This document shows positions 22,716 through 33,135 of a stretch of 64,000 bases of DNA, piece by piece. Source of the stretch: Fomes fomentarius (Eukaryota > Basidiomycota > Agaricomycetes > Polyporales > Polyporaceae); NCBI GenBank assembly GCA_022606135.1, contig JABYQN010000007.1:372001-436000 (forward strand). The letters run 5' to 3'. The number at the start of each line of letters is the position of its first letter. The first letter of the stretch is position 1. The notes beneath the pieces are model-generated. The model was given only the letters and a program-made list of their open reading frames with translations, made no database searches and had not been told where the DNA came from. Made by a program: the position numbers and the translations under genes.

Positions 22716-24443
22716 ATGTCGCAGACAATTCCCCTATCAAGTATGGGCGCTGCGGCGGCATCGTCTCCCTTCCTAGCTTCGCGCGACAGCGGCGACGAGA
22801 CGGGGTACCTGGCGTACAGCAATGCGGACGAAGCCCAGGCTATGCCGCCATCCTGGAAGAAAGACCTTTATATGTTGCTGGAGAAGCCTACATCCTCTCA
22901 GGCCGCCTTCCTTGTGCACATCTTCACCACCTTCTTGATTACATTCTCGGCGGTAGTCACAGTTCTCGAGACGGTCCCGGCCTTCCATTCAATCTCCAAC
23001 AGCGTCTGGTTTGGGCTCGAGACAACCTTGGTGGTGCTCTTCACGATTGAATACGTTGGGCGATGTATCGCTCACGGTACATCATGGGGAAGGTTCTTCA
23101 AATGGGTCGTCTGTGCGTATGTCTTGAAGCTACACTGGGAATCTGATGTTCATAGTTATCGGTAGCTTTCTTCGGGATCATAGACCTCTTGGGTATACTA
23201 CCGTATTATATTGAGATCGCCCTCCAGCAAGACACCGTGAGTTTCCCTACTCATCGCCGCACCTCCCTGATGACACGAGTGCCCTGTAGTCGACACTGTT
23301 CAGGTTCACGATCCTTCGTACTTTTAGGCTTCTTCGTGTATTCCGACCCTTCCGCTATAATAACACTATACTATTGCACGTCAATCCCATTGCTCCACAA
23401 AACGCACAAAGCTGACCACACATTCAGAACTATAGAAGTAATGTACCTCTCGTTCCGGCGATCGCAACATGCCCTTCTAGCATTATCGTTCTTCGTGGCG
23501 ATGGTCCTGGTAGTATTCAGCACACTACTGTGGGTATACTCTATTGGAAAGATTGTATGGAGCACTGATATTGGCGGATCAGTTACTTTGCTGAAAGAGG
23601 AACCTGGGATGAAACATTAGGAGTTTTCCTCAACTCGGACGGCGATCCAAGTCAATATGCGGTATGCCCCGTCTGTCGACCTTCCTTGCGCGGTACGCTC
23701 ACCTAATTTTGCCTAGTCCATACCTGCAGCGGCATGGTGAGTAACATTGTGGGTCAGTATCTGCCATATCGTACTCACAAGATATCTGCCATGCAGGTTC
23801 GTCCTAGTCAGTGAGTATCGCAATTTTTCTATAACGGCACCTCCTGTTCACATGTTCTGTCGCAGCGATCACCACTGTAGGATATGGCGAGATTACACCC
23901 CGGTCCTTCTTGGGGCGTGTCATCACCCTGCCTCTTCTAGTGTTCGGGCTCCTCCTTATCGCTCTCCCCACCTTCGTTCTCGGCAGGGAATTCAGTATTG
24001 TATGGGAGTTCATGGAAGAAGCACAAGTGCGTCTCGTCTGGTATCCCATAAGCTCTCAGGTAGTCTGTGAATACTGACTTTTTTTACGCGTCAAGAGGAC
24101 GCGCGGCGTCGACGAAGACTTCGACCCGTTCAACGACGCCTTAGCGTCTCCCCTGCTGAGCAGTAGACGCCCCCGGGACCTCGCGGCGTCCTCAAGCCTC
24201 TGGCGAACGGCTCCCGAGGAAATAACACGCCCGCGCCCAGGCAGGGTTGCAAGCACGAGCGGTAACCATAATCACCCTCAGGCACACGCCGACCTGGCCA
24301 CAGAGCTCGCGGAACTCCGGGGCAAGGTGGAGAAGCAGGAGGAGATGCTGCGCCGCATCATGGCCGCCGTCGAGGGCGGTCGCAATTTGCCAGTGAAGTC
24401 TGGGGGAGGTGTGGACAGTCAGGAGGGCAGCCGCAGTAGGTAG
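22716..24443 (+). CDS. Voltage-gated potassium channel (Kv-type, six transmembrane segments)
   Basis: Nine exons (22716-23112, 23166-23236, 23290-23375, 23428-23529, 23583-23661, 23717-23736, 23797-23810, 23866-24026, 24096-24443) give 425 residues with no loss of phase. S1-S3 lie at about residues 60-150. S4 is a clear voltage sensor with arginines about every third position (R161, R166, R169, R172, R175, R178). S5, a pore helix with the filter TTVGYGE (residues 259-265), and S6 (LPLLVFGLLLIALPTF) follow. The filter defines a K+-selective pore in a membrane tetramer. The cytosolic tail holds a predicted coiled coil near residues 380-400. Exons six and seven are only 20 and 14 nt. Intron three (23376-23427) begins GC instead of GT; only this choice keeps the frame and joins NNTILL to TIEVMY as expected in fungal relatives. 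Confidence 0.9.
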
Positions 24444-24973
24444 TACCCATTCACGAGTCGTTCGTTGGTGCCAAGTGGGCGTCTGGTTCATTGGGTTCCG
24501 ACATTCGGGACAACTGGAATGTATTGGGATATCTCTATATCAGTGAATTCTGGGTTCTGCAGCGTCTCCGCGCCAGGCTGAGCTTGTAATGTTCCGTCAG
24601 CGGCGGGAGGTCGAATCTTCAGAGCGTCCGGCATGCACTCGATGGTTTGACACGTTTTCGGGTGCTTCTGATTTCCGGCACAGTGTGATAGGGGTGGAAG
24701 CTAGCAGCACGCTTGTTCCATTGCATCCGTTAGGGCCGGGCGAAGTCGAGCGCAGTGAGGCCAGCACTGATAGATGCAGCGCGTCTTACAGCCAGGGTCC
24801 ATCGACCATGAAGTTTTGCAGTTTGTCTACACTGCGCTGTCGTGTGAATCACTTGCAATTGGGGTGTTGTGGTTAGGTTACAGCTACTCGCGTATCGACA
24901 CATTTCTTCAAAGCAAGACTGCTCTTCATCCTGTTACATCCTATAGGTGAATTAAGGGATCTCAATGCTGTTC
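24444..24973. other. Convergent intergenic region, no gene seen
   Basis: 530 bp between the 3' ends of the K+ channel and P450 genes. No supported feature. Confidence 0.4.
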
Positions 24974-27098
24974 CTAGCCCCGTATCAAGTTCTCTGCTTG
25001 AGCGGACCGCGCCTTTATGGTGCAACGGCAATCTTCAGGGTATCTAATCGCACCACGCACATGTCAGTTAACCGCTTGAGAAGGACGCCGGGAGAAGACT
25101 GTGTAATACTTACGAAAGAATGCCATCCTTCATCTTAGGCTCGATCCTAATAACGTCTCCGCGCGCGTCGAGCGGCGGACTGATGTCGAAGACCTGCAGC
25201 ACGCGGGCCATGTTCACAAACAGCGCGGCCTCTGCGAAGTACCTTCCAGGGCATATTCTGCACACGCGGCACGCGCGAAGGTGTGTCACAAGATAGATCT
25301 CCTCAGAAGGAAGATAAAGAAGGCAAGCTGCTCACCTTCTCCCGAACCCGAATGCGACCGTCGCAGGGTCTCTGACGTCCGGATTCAGCTCACCATTCTT
25401 TAGGAAGCGCTCTGGACGGAAGCGTTCCGGCTCCGGGTACGCTTCGGGATCGTGTAGTATCGCCCTTTACACGGGGCCTGTACGTCAGAAGGAAGGGCGG
25501 GAGAAGTGCGCAAACATAGAGAGTTCATACCACACGTTTGGGAACACCACAGTTCCGGCGGGGATAAAGTAGCCCTCGTACTCGTCGTCCTCGACCACCG
25601 CGTGCGGGATGCAGAGCGGAACGGCGTTCTGCCACCGGAGACATTCCTTGATGATGGCGTCGATGTACGGAAGCTGGCTGCGGTCCGAGTGGTCTGGAAG
25701 GCGGTCTGGGCCGACGACTCTGTGAATCTCAGCTTGCGCTTTCTCGCGTACGTCGGGATGAAGCGACATCGCGAGGAAGAACGTCTGGAAGGTGGAAATC
25801 GTCTGCTCGCCACACTTCCGAGTAAGTTGATGCACCACTGACGTTATCGCCCTGAGAAACTTACGGTGTCGGCTCCGCCTGAGCACAGACCCCCGTCAGA
25901 TATACTTCTCAGCATGCACCTGAAAATGTGGTGCGCACCTGCATAGGCAATCGCTGCAACGTTCTTGGCGACGAGCTCCTCGTCGGATCCCAGCCCTGTC
26001 TCCATATGGCCGAGAGTACCTAGGATGGTGTTCACAACCGAGGACGGCGGGTTTTCGCTATTCTGCCGGTAGGTTAATGGACACTCCGTCGATCGCTAGT
26101 ATGATGAGTAGCCCACAATCGCAACCTTAGCTTGAGCAAATGGCAGATCGACCATCTCATGGGACGAGTCGCGCCATCGCTTCAGCTTTGTTTGAAAACT
26201 GGCCCCAGGCACCCATGCGGGAACATGGCGCAGGAAGGGTAAGTACTCCACGAGGAAGGCACCAGGGGTCAGCCCTTCCGCTACGCCTTCCATGGCTGCA
26301 TCGATGACCTCGAGCAGTGGGTCCCCTTGCTCTGCGATGTCGATTCCGTAGACGACTTTGAGAATGCTGGCGGCAAACGAACTTCGGCGGATCGGTACGA
26401 GTTAGAATGCTGGAATCACATCTCCAGATGGGGACACATGACGTACTGCCGGATGTGTTCCTCGAACCGCTCAGGGTTGATTAGCAGCTTGCTGAGGAAC
26501 TGAAGCGAGACCTCCTCTTGGACGGCGTGATATTTGAAGACGACGCCGGGATGGAATTGCTGCCAAAAGAGCCGCCTATGACGGCGCCAGTTCTGCCCGT
26601 ACGGCATGAAGCCGAAGTCAAACTCCCATCCGATTCTGCGTTGTGCATGACAGCGTCAAGGAAATGTCCCTAGATGACAGACGAATGGACCTACAAGTTG
26701 AACATCGGTGTTTGCGGCCGGTCGGAGTAGTTCACGGAGCGTTTTTCCAGGAGCTCGAACACAACTTTGTAGCTGCCGAGGACCAGCATTGGCTGTCCGA
26801 GAGTCCGGAAGAAAAGAATATCGCCTGGACAGGGGGTGGCGTCGGCGGCGACACTTCAAGAGCCTGCCTGGCGATACGCACCGTATCTTGCGCACAAGTC
26901 ACGATATCCCGCCCATGGCGTGGCCTTCGGCATGTCGAGCAGATTGCCAACAAGGGGAAAGGGTGTAGGACCAGGAGGAAGAGGTCTTCCTTTGGTACGC
27001 GCCCTCCAGTTCAGCCTGGCCGCTATGAGGCAGATGACGAGCAAGAGCGCAAGAGTGCAGACAGCGGAAGTTAGAGTGAGTGAGGGTGTCGAAGTCAT
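24974..27098 (-). CDS. Cytochrome P450 monooxygenase (intact; basidiomycete CYP5144/O-methylsterigmatocystin-oxidoreductase-like)
   Basis: The ten-exon model (26882-27098, 26695-26824, 26447-26635, 26126-26381, 25939-26062, 25865-25878, 25531-25802, 25336-25464, 25114-25257, 24974-25043) gives 514 residues, a normal P450 length. Features in order are an N-terminal membrane anchor (residues ~10-28), the proline hinge PPGP (41-44), the C-helix WRRHRR, the I-helix AGGADTT (~304-311), the K-helix ECLRW, the PERF motif, and the haem loop FGFGRRICPGR with the thiolate ligand Cys446. It inserts oxygen into an unknown organic substrate at the ER membrane using electrons from P450 reductase. The family assignment rests on general resemblance and is tentative. 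Exon six is a 14-nt microexon inside the I-helix. Two dead relatives lie in the same window (3797-4193 and 29634-30934). Confidence 0.92.
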
Positions 27099-29633
27099 GG
27101 CGGGTGTAAAGCTCTCCTACGACGGTCGCATTCTTATCGTCTGTGTGAGACGCCAGGCGTGGCTCTCGTAAGAGCACGGAGCACGAACACCACCATTGAG
27201 GTGTCAGATAGACCCAGCGAATGATGTCAGGCATAAAACGCACAGTACCATGCCAGGGAGGATAAGTCCTCCCAGACGTAAGAAGGAAATCAGGGCGCGG
27301 AAGTCCAATAGCTTAATTGAGTGCCTTACCAGTTCATTCCCTGCGGTACTCGTCTCCGCCATCCCGAAACAGCATGAAAGGGGCCGACATGGAAAGTGAT
27401 ACATTCTCAAGTGCATGGGTCTTGGGTGGCCCGAAGAGCAACGTAGGTTCTTCAGACAGGGTATTTCCAGTTAGCAGGGTGGTGTAGGTTGGTTATACAG
27501 AAGCCTCACCTGACTCCTCGGGCGTGCAGGGCTCCTGATCCGAGCCCATGGATTCACCAGTCGGCCTTCCGGACACTGTCGTCCCTGTGGTTCCTACCGT
27601 GATTGGGGAGTTTGTGTTACCTTTTGCATTCCCGTTGCAATCGCATCAGAAAGGGCTGACCACGATGGAAAGACGTGATCTCAGCAAGCAAGCTGTGATT
27701 ACCCTCATGGGCTCAATGTCGACAGCCGTCACAATGCGACTTCTCACTGGAACGTGTGGCACTAAGGGTGGGAGTGCCCCAAATACACATTCAATAGAAA
27801 CAACCTTACTCGTCCTAGTCTCCCTGTGGCTCGCGATCGAACGCCAATCAGCCGCGCGTCCGGTATATGGGGAGGGAGAAAGTGCGGGAAGATGATGGTG
27901 AATTCTATATTTGGGGATAGAAATCGACACGCACGTCCACAACACGGGGCACCTCTCCTCAGCCCCGTGTGCTCGACTTGGCGATCGATCACGCTAGGCT
28001 AGATGCTACCTCTCGTCCAGGTGGAAGTCATAAAGCATACGCACAGTAACTTGCTAAGCTGGCGTTAGCGCATATCCGGACAGTGATGACAACATAAGAG
28101 CCTTGCCGTCCATGAGATCTTGCGTACTCAACCGTTGGAGAGAAACCAGTTCTTACGCTGCGTTGGCAGCGTTGATACGAAGCATTCACATGGCCGAGTG
28201 CAGGGAAGTTGCGTAAAGCATCTATAACATGAAGCTGAACAAACTCCCAGATGTCAGATTGAATACGTACTTGTTCCTTGTGCCAGCTCGTCCACACCAA
28301 CCACTATGCGAATCTTCAACGGCGTGAAGCACGAGTTCCCATCGGAGGCTGAGGTTACTGGAGGCACCGCCCAATTAGCAGAGGTAGTGTGTTAGCTCGA
28401 GCAAAACAACTGCAGGCTCGCACCACAATTGCTAGAAGGCGTCAGGATCCAGAGCCATAGACGAGACGCGCCTATGGAGAGACGACATCAGTGTGCGAGC
28501 TGACGCAACACTTGCGCTACAACATGTTAGCTATACAGATGCAGCTCGAGGTCGATTTCCAGCCACACTACGCATCACAGCAATCTAAGGAAGTCAGCAA
28601 ACCAAAGCTCGTGTGTCTTGAGTTGAGACAAATTGAAAGTGATGAGAGTTAAAATCTCATTGAACTGGGGATAGGTCAGATGATGAGAGTGAATGCATGT
28701 CGACGTCGAGACCCACCAAGACGTATACCTGGTTTGGAATGGGCGGTTAGTACTACTAGTACTAATGCTGTCGTGACAGCAGGCTCGGAAATCCCTCCTG
28801 GGTGTGTTGACTATTGTAGGCATTACGAGGTACATCACGATTAGACAACCGTGATGTTGACTACACGATCAGTGCAACCGTCCTGCAAAGGTATAAGTCA
28901 GACTCGTGCACGGGAAGAGGAAGAGGAGCACCAACTTCGGTCAATCGCGAGACGCGCCATAAACCTCTACTATCTCAAACAACGTCGCGTCAATGATTAA
29001 TACTAAGTAGTTGCTGTTGAATGTTTGGCGGTGTTAGGATCAGAGGCTGCTACACAACATAAGCAAATAGAGTTATTGACTTTAGGGCCGGTCCGCCTCC
29101 AACTCGTTCACCTAGTAACAAGAACACACTCATCATGCTACAGCCACCTCTAGTCGGGTTATACACTCCTACGAACTACTCACACACACGCAAATTGTGC
29201 GTCAGCGCGCAAGTTCAGGAAGTGACAAATCCTTGCCAAAGCTTTTGAGTCCTACGGGCGCTGTGCCAGTGGTGGCGTTAGCATCCATATCCTACTTAAT
29301 TGACAGTATCAACAAACAGTGGCTCCAATGCATTGGCACTGGGCAGAAGGATATGGCATGGATCATATATCACCGGGATGTCATAATTAGTTGTCATCGT
29401 GTCATGCGCTATTACAAAGAATGGTCCGTACCCATCGGCAAGTTAAGTTCTTTCGGAAGTGGCTACTACTACATCCTCTCACATGGATGTGCTCAGGCTA
29501 TACATACTGGCGTTACGTGGGACGCGAGAGCGCTCTTCTCGAGCAACCTATTCTCTTTGGTGCGATCTAAAGACGAGTCTCTTCTTCACCCCGTCTGCGA
29601 ACTGGCAACACATTGTCTTGTTCCTTCTGTCCC
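27099..29633. other. 2.5-kb region without a recognised gene
   Basis: It holds the upstream region of the P450 and then sequence with only short open frames. A perfect palindrome, TTAGTACTACTAGTACTAA, lies near 28744. No repeat family, RNA gene or protein family could be supported. Confidence 0.35.
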
Positions 29634-30934
29634 ATGCTCAACACTGATCTTCCCCGGTCTCTCCTGCTGTGGATTGTGGCCACTATACTTGCATATGGCC
29701 CTTGTTTGCAGTGGAGATAGCGGATCGGTGGACGCCCGCTGCCACCAGGGCCGCAGAACACGTGGCTTCTCATCGGGAACGTCGACACCCACATGCGCGA
29801 GCCGAAGGCACAGTAGAAGCTATGCGAGCAATTCGGTGAATAACGTTTGGCGAATGCATGTGAACCAGACTGTTGACATTGAGTATGCAGCGAACCCCTA
29901 GGCGATATAGTTCACCTTCAGCTATTCAGCCAAAGCATACAGCATCATCGTTCTCGGCAGTCCTCGCTCCATCTTTGAAATAATGAATCATCGCTCAGCA
30001 CTTAGCTCTGACAGACAGCAGTCGCCACTCGTCACTCTGTTAGCTGTGAACTTTCCATCTGCTACATTTGACATGCTCTAACACTTTCACATGTGTTCAG
30101 GACCGGACAAGAAGGCAACTTCGCTCTCTTTACTCACTGCGGTCAGTGGCGGAAACGTCATCGTTCTGGCAGTACTTCCTTCCAGACACGATAGAGAAAT
30201 ATCAGCCTGTACAGATGGTCACGAGGTCCCGTAGAAACAGGCGAAGTCTTCGTCCCTGGCAAAGTAAATGTTCCTTGGTTTAGACTCGGATATGTGTCCG
30301 GCTTCCAGAAGTTGTTCGCTCAGTGGCGTCATGCCTCTCACACGGTGGGGGATCTGGCAGCGGCAAGGATTGTAGAAGACTTGGTACGCCTACTAGTTCG
30401 CTTCGTTTATTTCTGAACTGACCGAACACAACGGTTCAGGTACACGGTATACGGAGAGGCATCCGAGTCCGTACTACCTGCACAGCTCTTCGATCATCGT
30501 TCGCGCACAATACGAGAGACAACTCGCTGACAAGACTCATTCAGCGGGAGCGGATGAATCATAGCCGCGCTTGATCACACTAATCGGATACCTCTAGATA
30601 TTTTCGACTATGCAAATGTTCCTCCTTGCAATGCCCCTCTACTCGAGCCGTCTGCTGGAACACTGTCAGGCTAACTGTAACGTTTCTGCAGAATCCGCGC
30701 TGGGCGATATCCCACGCATCCCTCTTCATCACCCCTCCATTGGACGAGAATGGGCAGCCCCACCACATCCAGAACAGTGACAAATCGCATCGGCTTCTAA
30801 GTGCGTTCCCATTCGGTATCTTTCCAATATTGAGCCACGTTACATACATAGCTATCCTGAGTACTGTCGTTGCACCATCACGCCTCAGTCCGAGAAGGCG
30901 AACGAGTTGATCCTGGAGCGGCTGCGCGCATAGA
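29634..30934 (+). pseudogene. Cytochrome P450 pseudogene with a lost haem cysteine
   Basis: Pieces of a P450 occur in order. An N-terminal anchor starts at ATG 29634 and runs in frame into GGRPLPPGP and LIGNVDTHMREPKAQ, with two in-frame TAG codons (before and after this hinge) and a TAA after LCEQFGE. Next comes a C-helix block around 30118-30290 (QWRKRHR, then WQYFLPD and IEKYQPVQ in a shifted frame), an F/G-region block (PWFRLGYVSGFQKL), and a haem exon starting about 30692 after a good CAG acceptor. There the codons aligned with Ile-Cys-Pro-Gly-Arg read Ile-Arg-Ala-Gly-Arg, so the haem-ligand cysteine is an arginine. Then follow ASLFI, PPLDENGQP and a C-terminal exon (YPEYCRCTI...LILERLRA, stop at 30932-30934). 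The I-helix to K-helix part appears deleted. It cannot make a functional enzyme. Confidence 0.8.
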
Positions 30935-31206
30935 TGAGTCTGCTGAAAACAACTTGCGATATGACGTGATGAAGCGTGACATTGAACATGAATGCCATTC
31001 GAGAGAACTTTAACGTAGAGATAACAACGAAACAACGTGCAAAGAGCGTGTAGGTATCGTGCATAACAAAGACGTACGAGGAACTAAACGATAACGAGTG
31101 TAAACGAGCGTGAGTTTTGCGTGAGAATACGGGGGGAATAACAAGTCATCTGTCTATCTACTCATGTACAATGTAAACGTCATGTCACGGTGGTAAGCGT
31201 ATGCCC

Positions 31207-32349
31207 TCACCACGCCCGGACCGTCGGAACCTGGAAGCCCCCAAACGACCTAGAGCGTGGCCGAGGACCCCGACGATGCTCATACCCGGGGCGAAGCCTG
31301 GGCTCGTTGTCCTGATAGTGCAGGTGCGGAGGGATCGGCACAGGGTACGTAGGTCGCTCAGACGGGAGCTTGGAAAGCGACGGGAACGACGGCGGGTGGC
31401 TCGGCTGCCGAATCAAGAACGGGGTGATCTTCAGGCCCAACGCGTTCGACGTCGCTCGTGGACGGGCCCGTGCGTCACAGTTGTCTGGCATGGCAGCCGT
31501 TGAAGGGTTCGGAAGGGGGTAGTGAGTAAAGGTGGGGCGAGAATTGGGGTTATTGTGCATGGATTGATATCGACCACTCCAGGTCGGAGAGTCTCCGACA
31601 AGAGTGGGACTCGTTCTCCCCGAGGTGTCGGAGTGGTCCGGGTTACGGTTGGATGATGTCATGGTACGAGGGAAGCGGGTGGCAATGGGAGAAGGAGACC
31701 AGTAGGTCTCGCTCGACGCCTCGGAGCCCGGGCGCTCGGAGTTGCGGAGAGAATGAAGGTTTCGTCCTGGAGACTTCGGGCTTGACTCGTCCCAAGAAGA
31801 GCATTCATCCTCGTCTAGAAGAGGCACGGAGGACAGCGCATGTCCGGGAGTATTCCCAGCAGAAGACGGCCTAGGGTAAGGGGGAGGGGGAGATCGGAGG
31901 ATGCGTCGAGGATCCGAGTAGGAATGCATATACTCGGCTAACGGCCGTTTGGGCGTGAGGGAAAGTGGATGTTTGGGCATAGAGCCCGCACGCTCTAACG
32001 GACGAGGTCGTCCAGGGCTATCCCTGTTGGTCTGAAGATGCATGACAGACTGCGCCCGACTTCGAGGGAGAGTTGGGTAGTACGCGTTGCTGATACTCGG
32101 TGACTGCATGCGCATTCCAGGCGAGGCACGGACGGCCTCTATCACAGAGTCAAGGTCCCAACGCGGTGTAGTTCGGGTACTGTGGGATTGTCTCGCATGG
32201 TTACGGGACAGGTTCTCCCATTCAGACACCCTAGAGCAGTTGTCGGAACAGTAAACTTGATTTTGCTCGACAGGCTTGAACCGCTTCTTGCATACAGCGC
32301 AAGTGCTGCCCTTCGGGGCAGAGGTAAAGAGCTTTTTGATGTTCTTCAT
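31207..32349 (-). CDS. Unknown protein with N-terminal four-cysteine zinc-binding motif and long disordered Pro/Ser-rich region
   Basis: A single uninterrupted exon of 380 codons. Residues 17-38 contain C-x2-C-x13-C-x3-C (CAVCKKRF...VYCSDNC), a treble-clef or zinc-ribbon-like metal site. The remaining ~340 residues are rich in Ser, Pro, Arg and Asn with many SP/TP sites, and look disordered and open to phosphorylation by proline-directed kinases. There is no signal peptide or membrane segment, so a cytosolic or nuclear protein is likely. I do not recognise the family; the knuckle resembles those of small fungal stress or lifespan-associated proteins, but this is weak. It is divergent from the NAT10/Kre33 gene, 786 bp apart. 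The start at 32349 places the zinc motif at the very N-terminus, and no better upstream ATG is seen in frame. Confidence 0.75.
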   Translation of the reverse strand: MKNIKKLFTSAPKGSTCAVCKKRFKPVEQNQVYCSDNCSRVSEWENLSRNHARQSHSTRTTPRWDLDSVIEAVRASPGMRMQSPSISNAYYPTLPRSRAQSVMHLQTNRDSPGRPRPLERAGSMPKHPLSLTPKRPLAEYMHSYSDPRRILRSPPPPYPRPSSAGNTPGHALSSVPLLDEDECSSWDESSPKSPGRNLHSLRNSERPGSEASSETYWSPSPIATRFPRTMTSSNRNPDHSDTSGRTSPTLVGDSPTWSGRYQSMHNNPNSRPTFTHYPLPNPSTAAMPDNCDARARPRATSNALGLKITPFLIRQPSHPPSFPSLSKLPSERPTYPVPIPPHLHYQDNEPRLRPGYEHRRGPRPRSRSFGGFQVPTVRAW

Positions 32350-33135
32350 CGTGAAGGGCGCAGCAAGGATGAGTCAAGGGAAGAAAGACGAAGTTGCGCA
32401 GACTGCACTCTTGAAAGGCCCTTTATGTCTCTACCGAGGGTGCGCCACAAGCGATATCCAGTGGGAATATCAAAGACAAAGCATGCAGCGTTTTTGTCCA
32501 AAGCGTGGCTCAAGAATTCGTCACAGTGGAAGAACGCGAAGTTGCGGTTTCAGTTCGAAGCAGTGGTACACGATATAGTCGTCCGGGGTGGGGTGCACGT
32601 GTGGTCGGACCAAGCCACAGCCACGGTGGTTGCAACAAGAGGGATATAAAGTGCCCACCAATTTTTCTGCCCTCTTGTTAACAAACTGAACGGTTCGAAA
32701 GCGTCCAGAGAAAGCGGTCAATTCCTCTCGATCCCAGCAACACGAGGCTTTGACCCCTGGATTCCGGATGGATCTTAGCGGGAAATCCAGCAAAGCACAC
32801 AGATCAAGCGAACAAGCGAACAAGGTCCGACAGTCAAAGCGTCAGTCAGAGCTTTCAAGGCAAAGCTGGGCTAAGCTCGCAGGGTCGCCAGGTTTGGCCA
32901 CATCGTGGTCGAAAGCGAGGGCGACAAGTTGAAGAAGCCCGCGTTATGGCTATCGGACCACGTGAGCAACGGTCGAAACTTTTTGGGCGCCAACCCTTCA
33001 GGCTCAGGCGACTTCACCTTCACTTCCAGTTTTCAAAATCTGCGCTAGTCTCTCCTCCGTTACTCGCTGGATGTGCTCGAGTATATATTTTTATTAAACT
33101 TGGAAGTGCACACCCTTTGACAACGGCAAAACCCC
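32350..33135. promoter_or_regulatory. Divergent promoter region, zinc-knuckle gene / NAT10 homologue
   Basis: 786 bp between two divergent start codons. A T/A-rich stretch with TATATTTTTATTAA at about 33085-33098 lies some 40-50 nt before the NAT10 start and is a likely core promoter element. No other site is assigned. Confidence 0.45.

Noticed and set aside
29197..29901. 234-codon plus-strand open frame as a gene
   Set aside because: It is in a different frame from the P450 relic that overlaps it, and its own sequence shows no domain.
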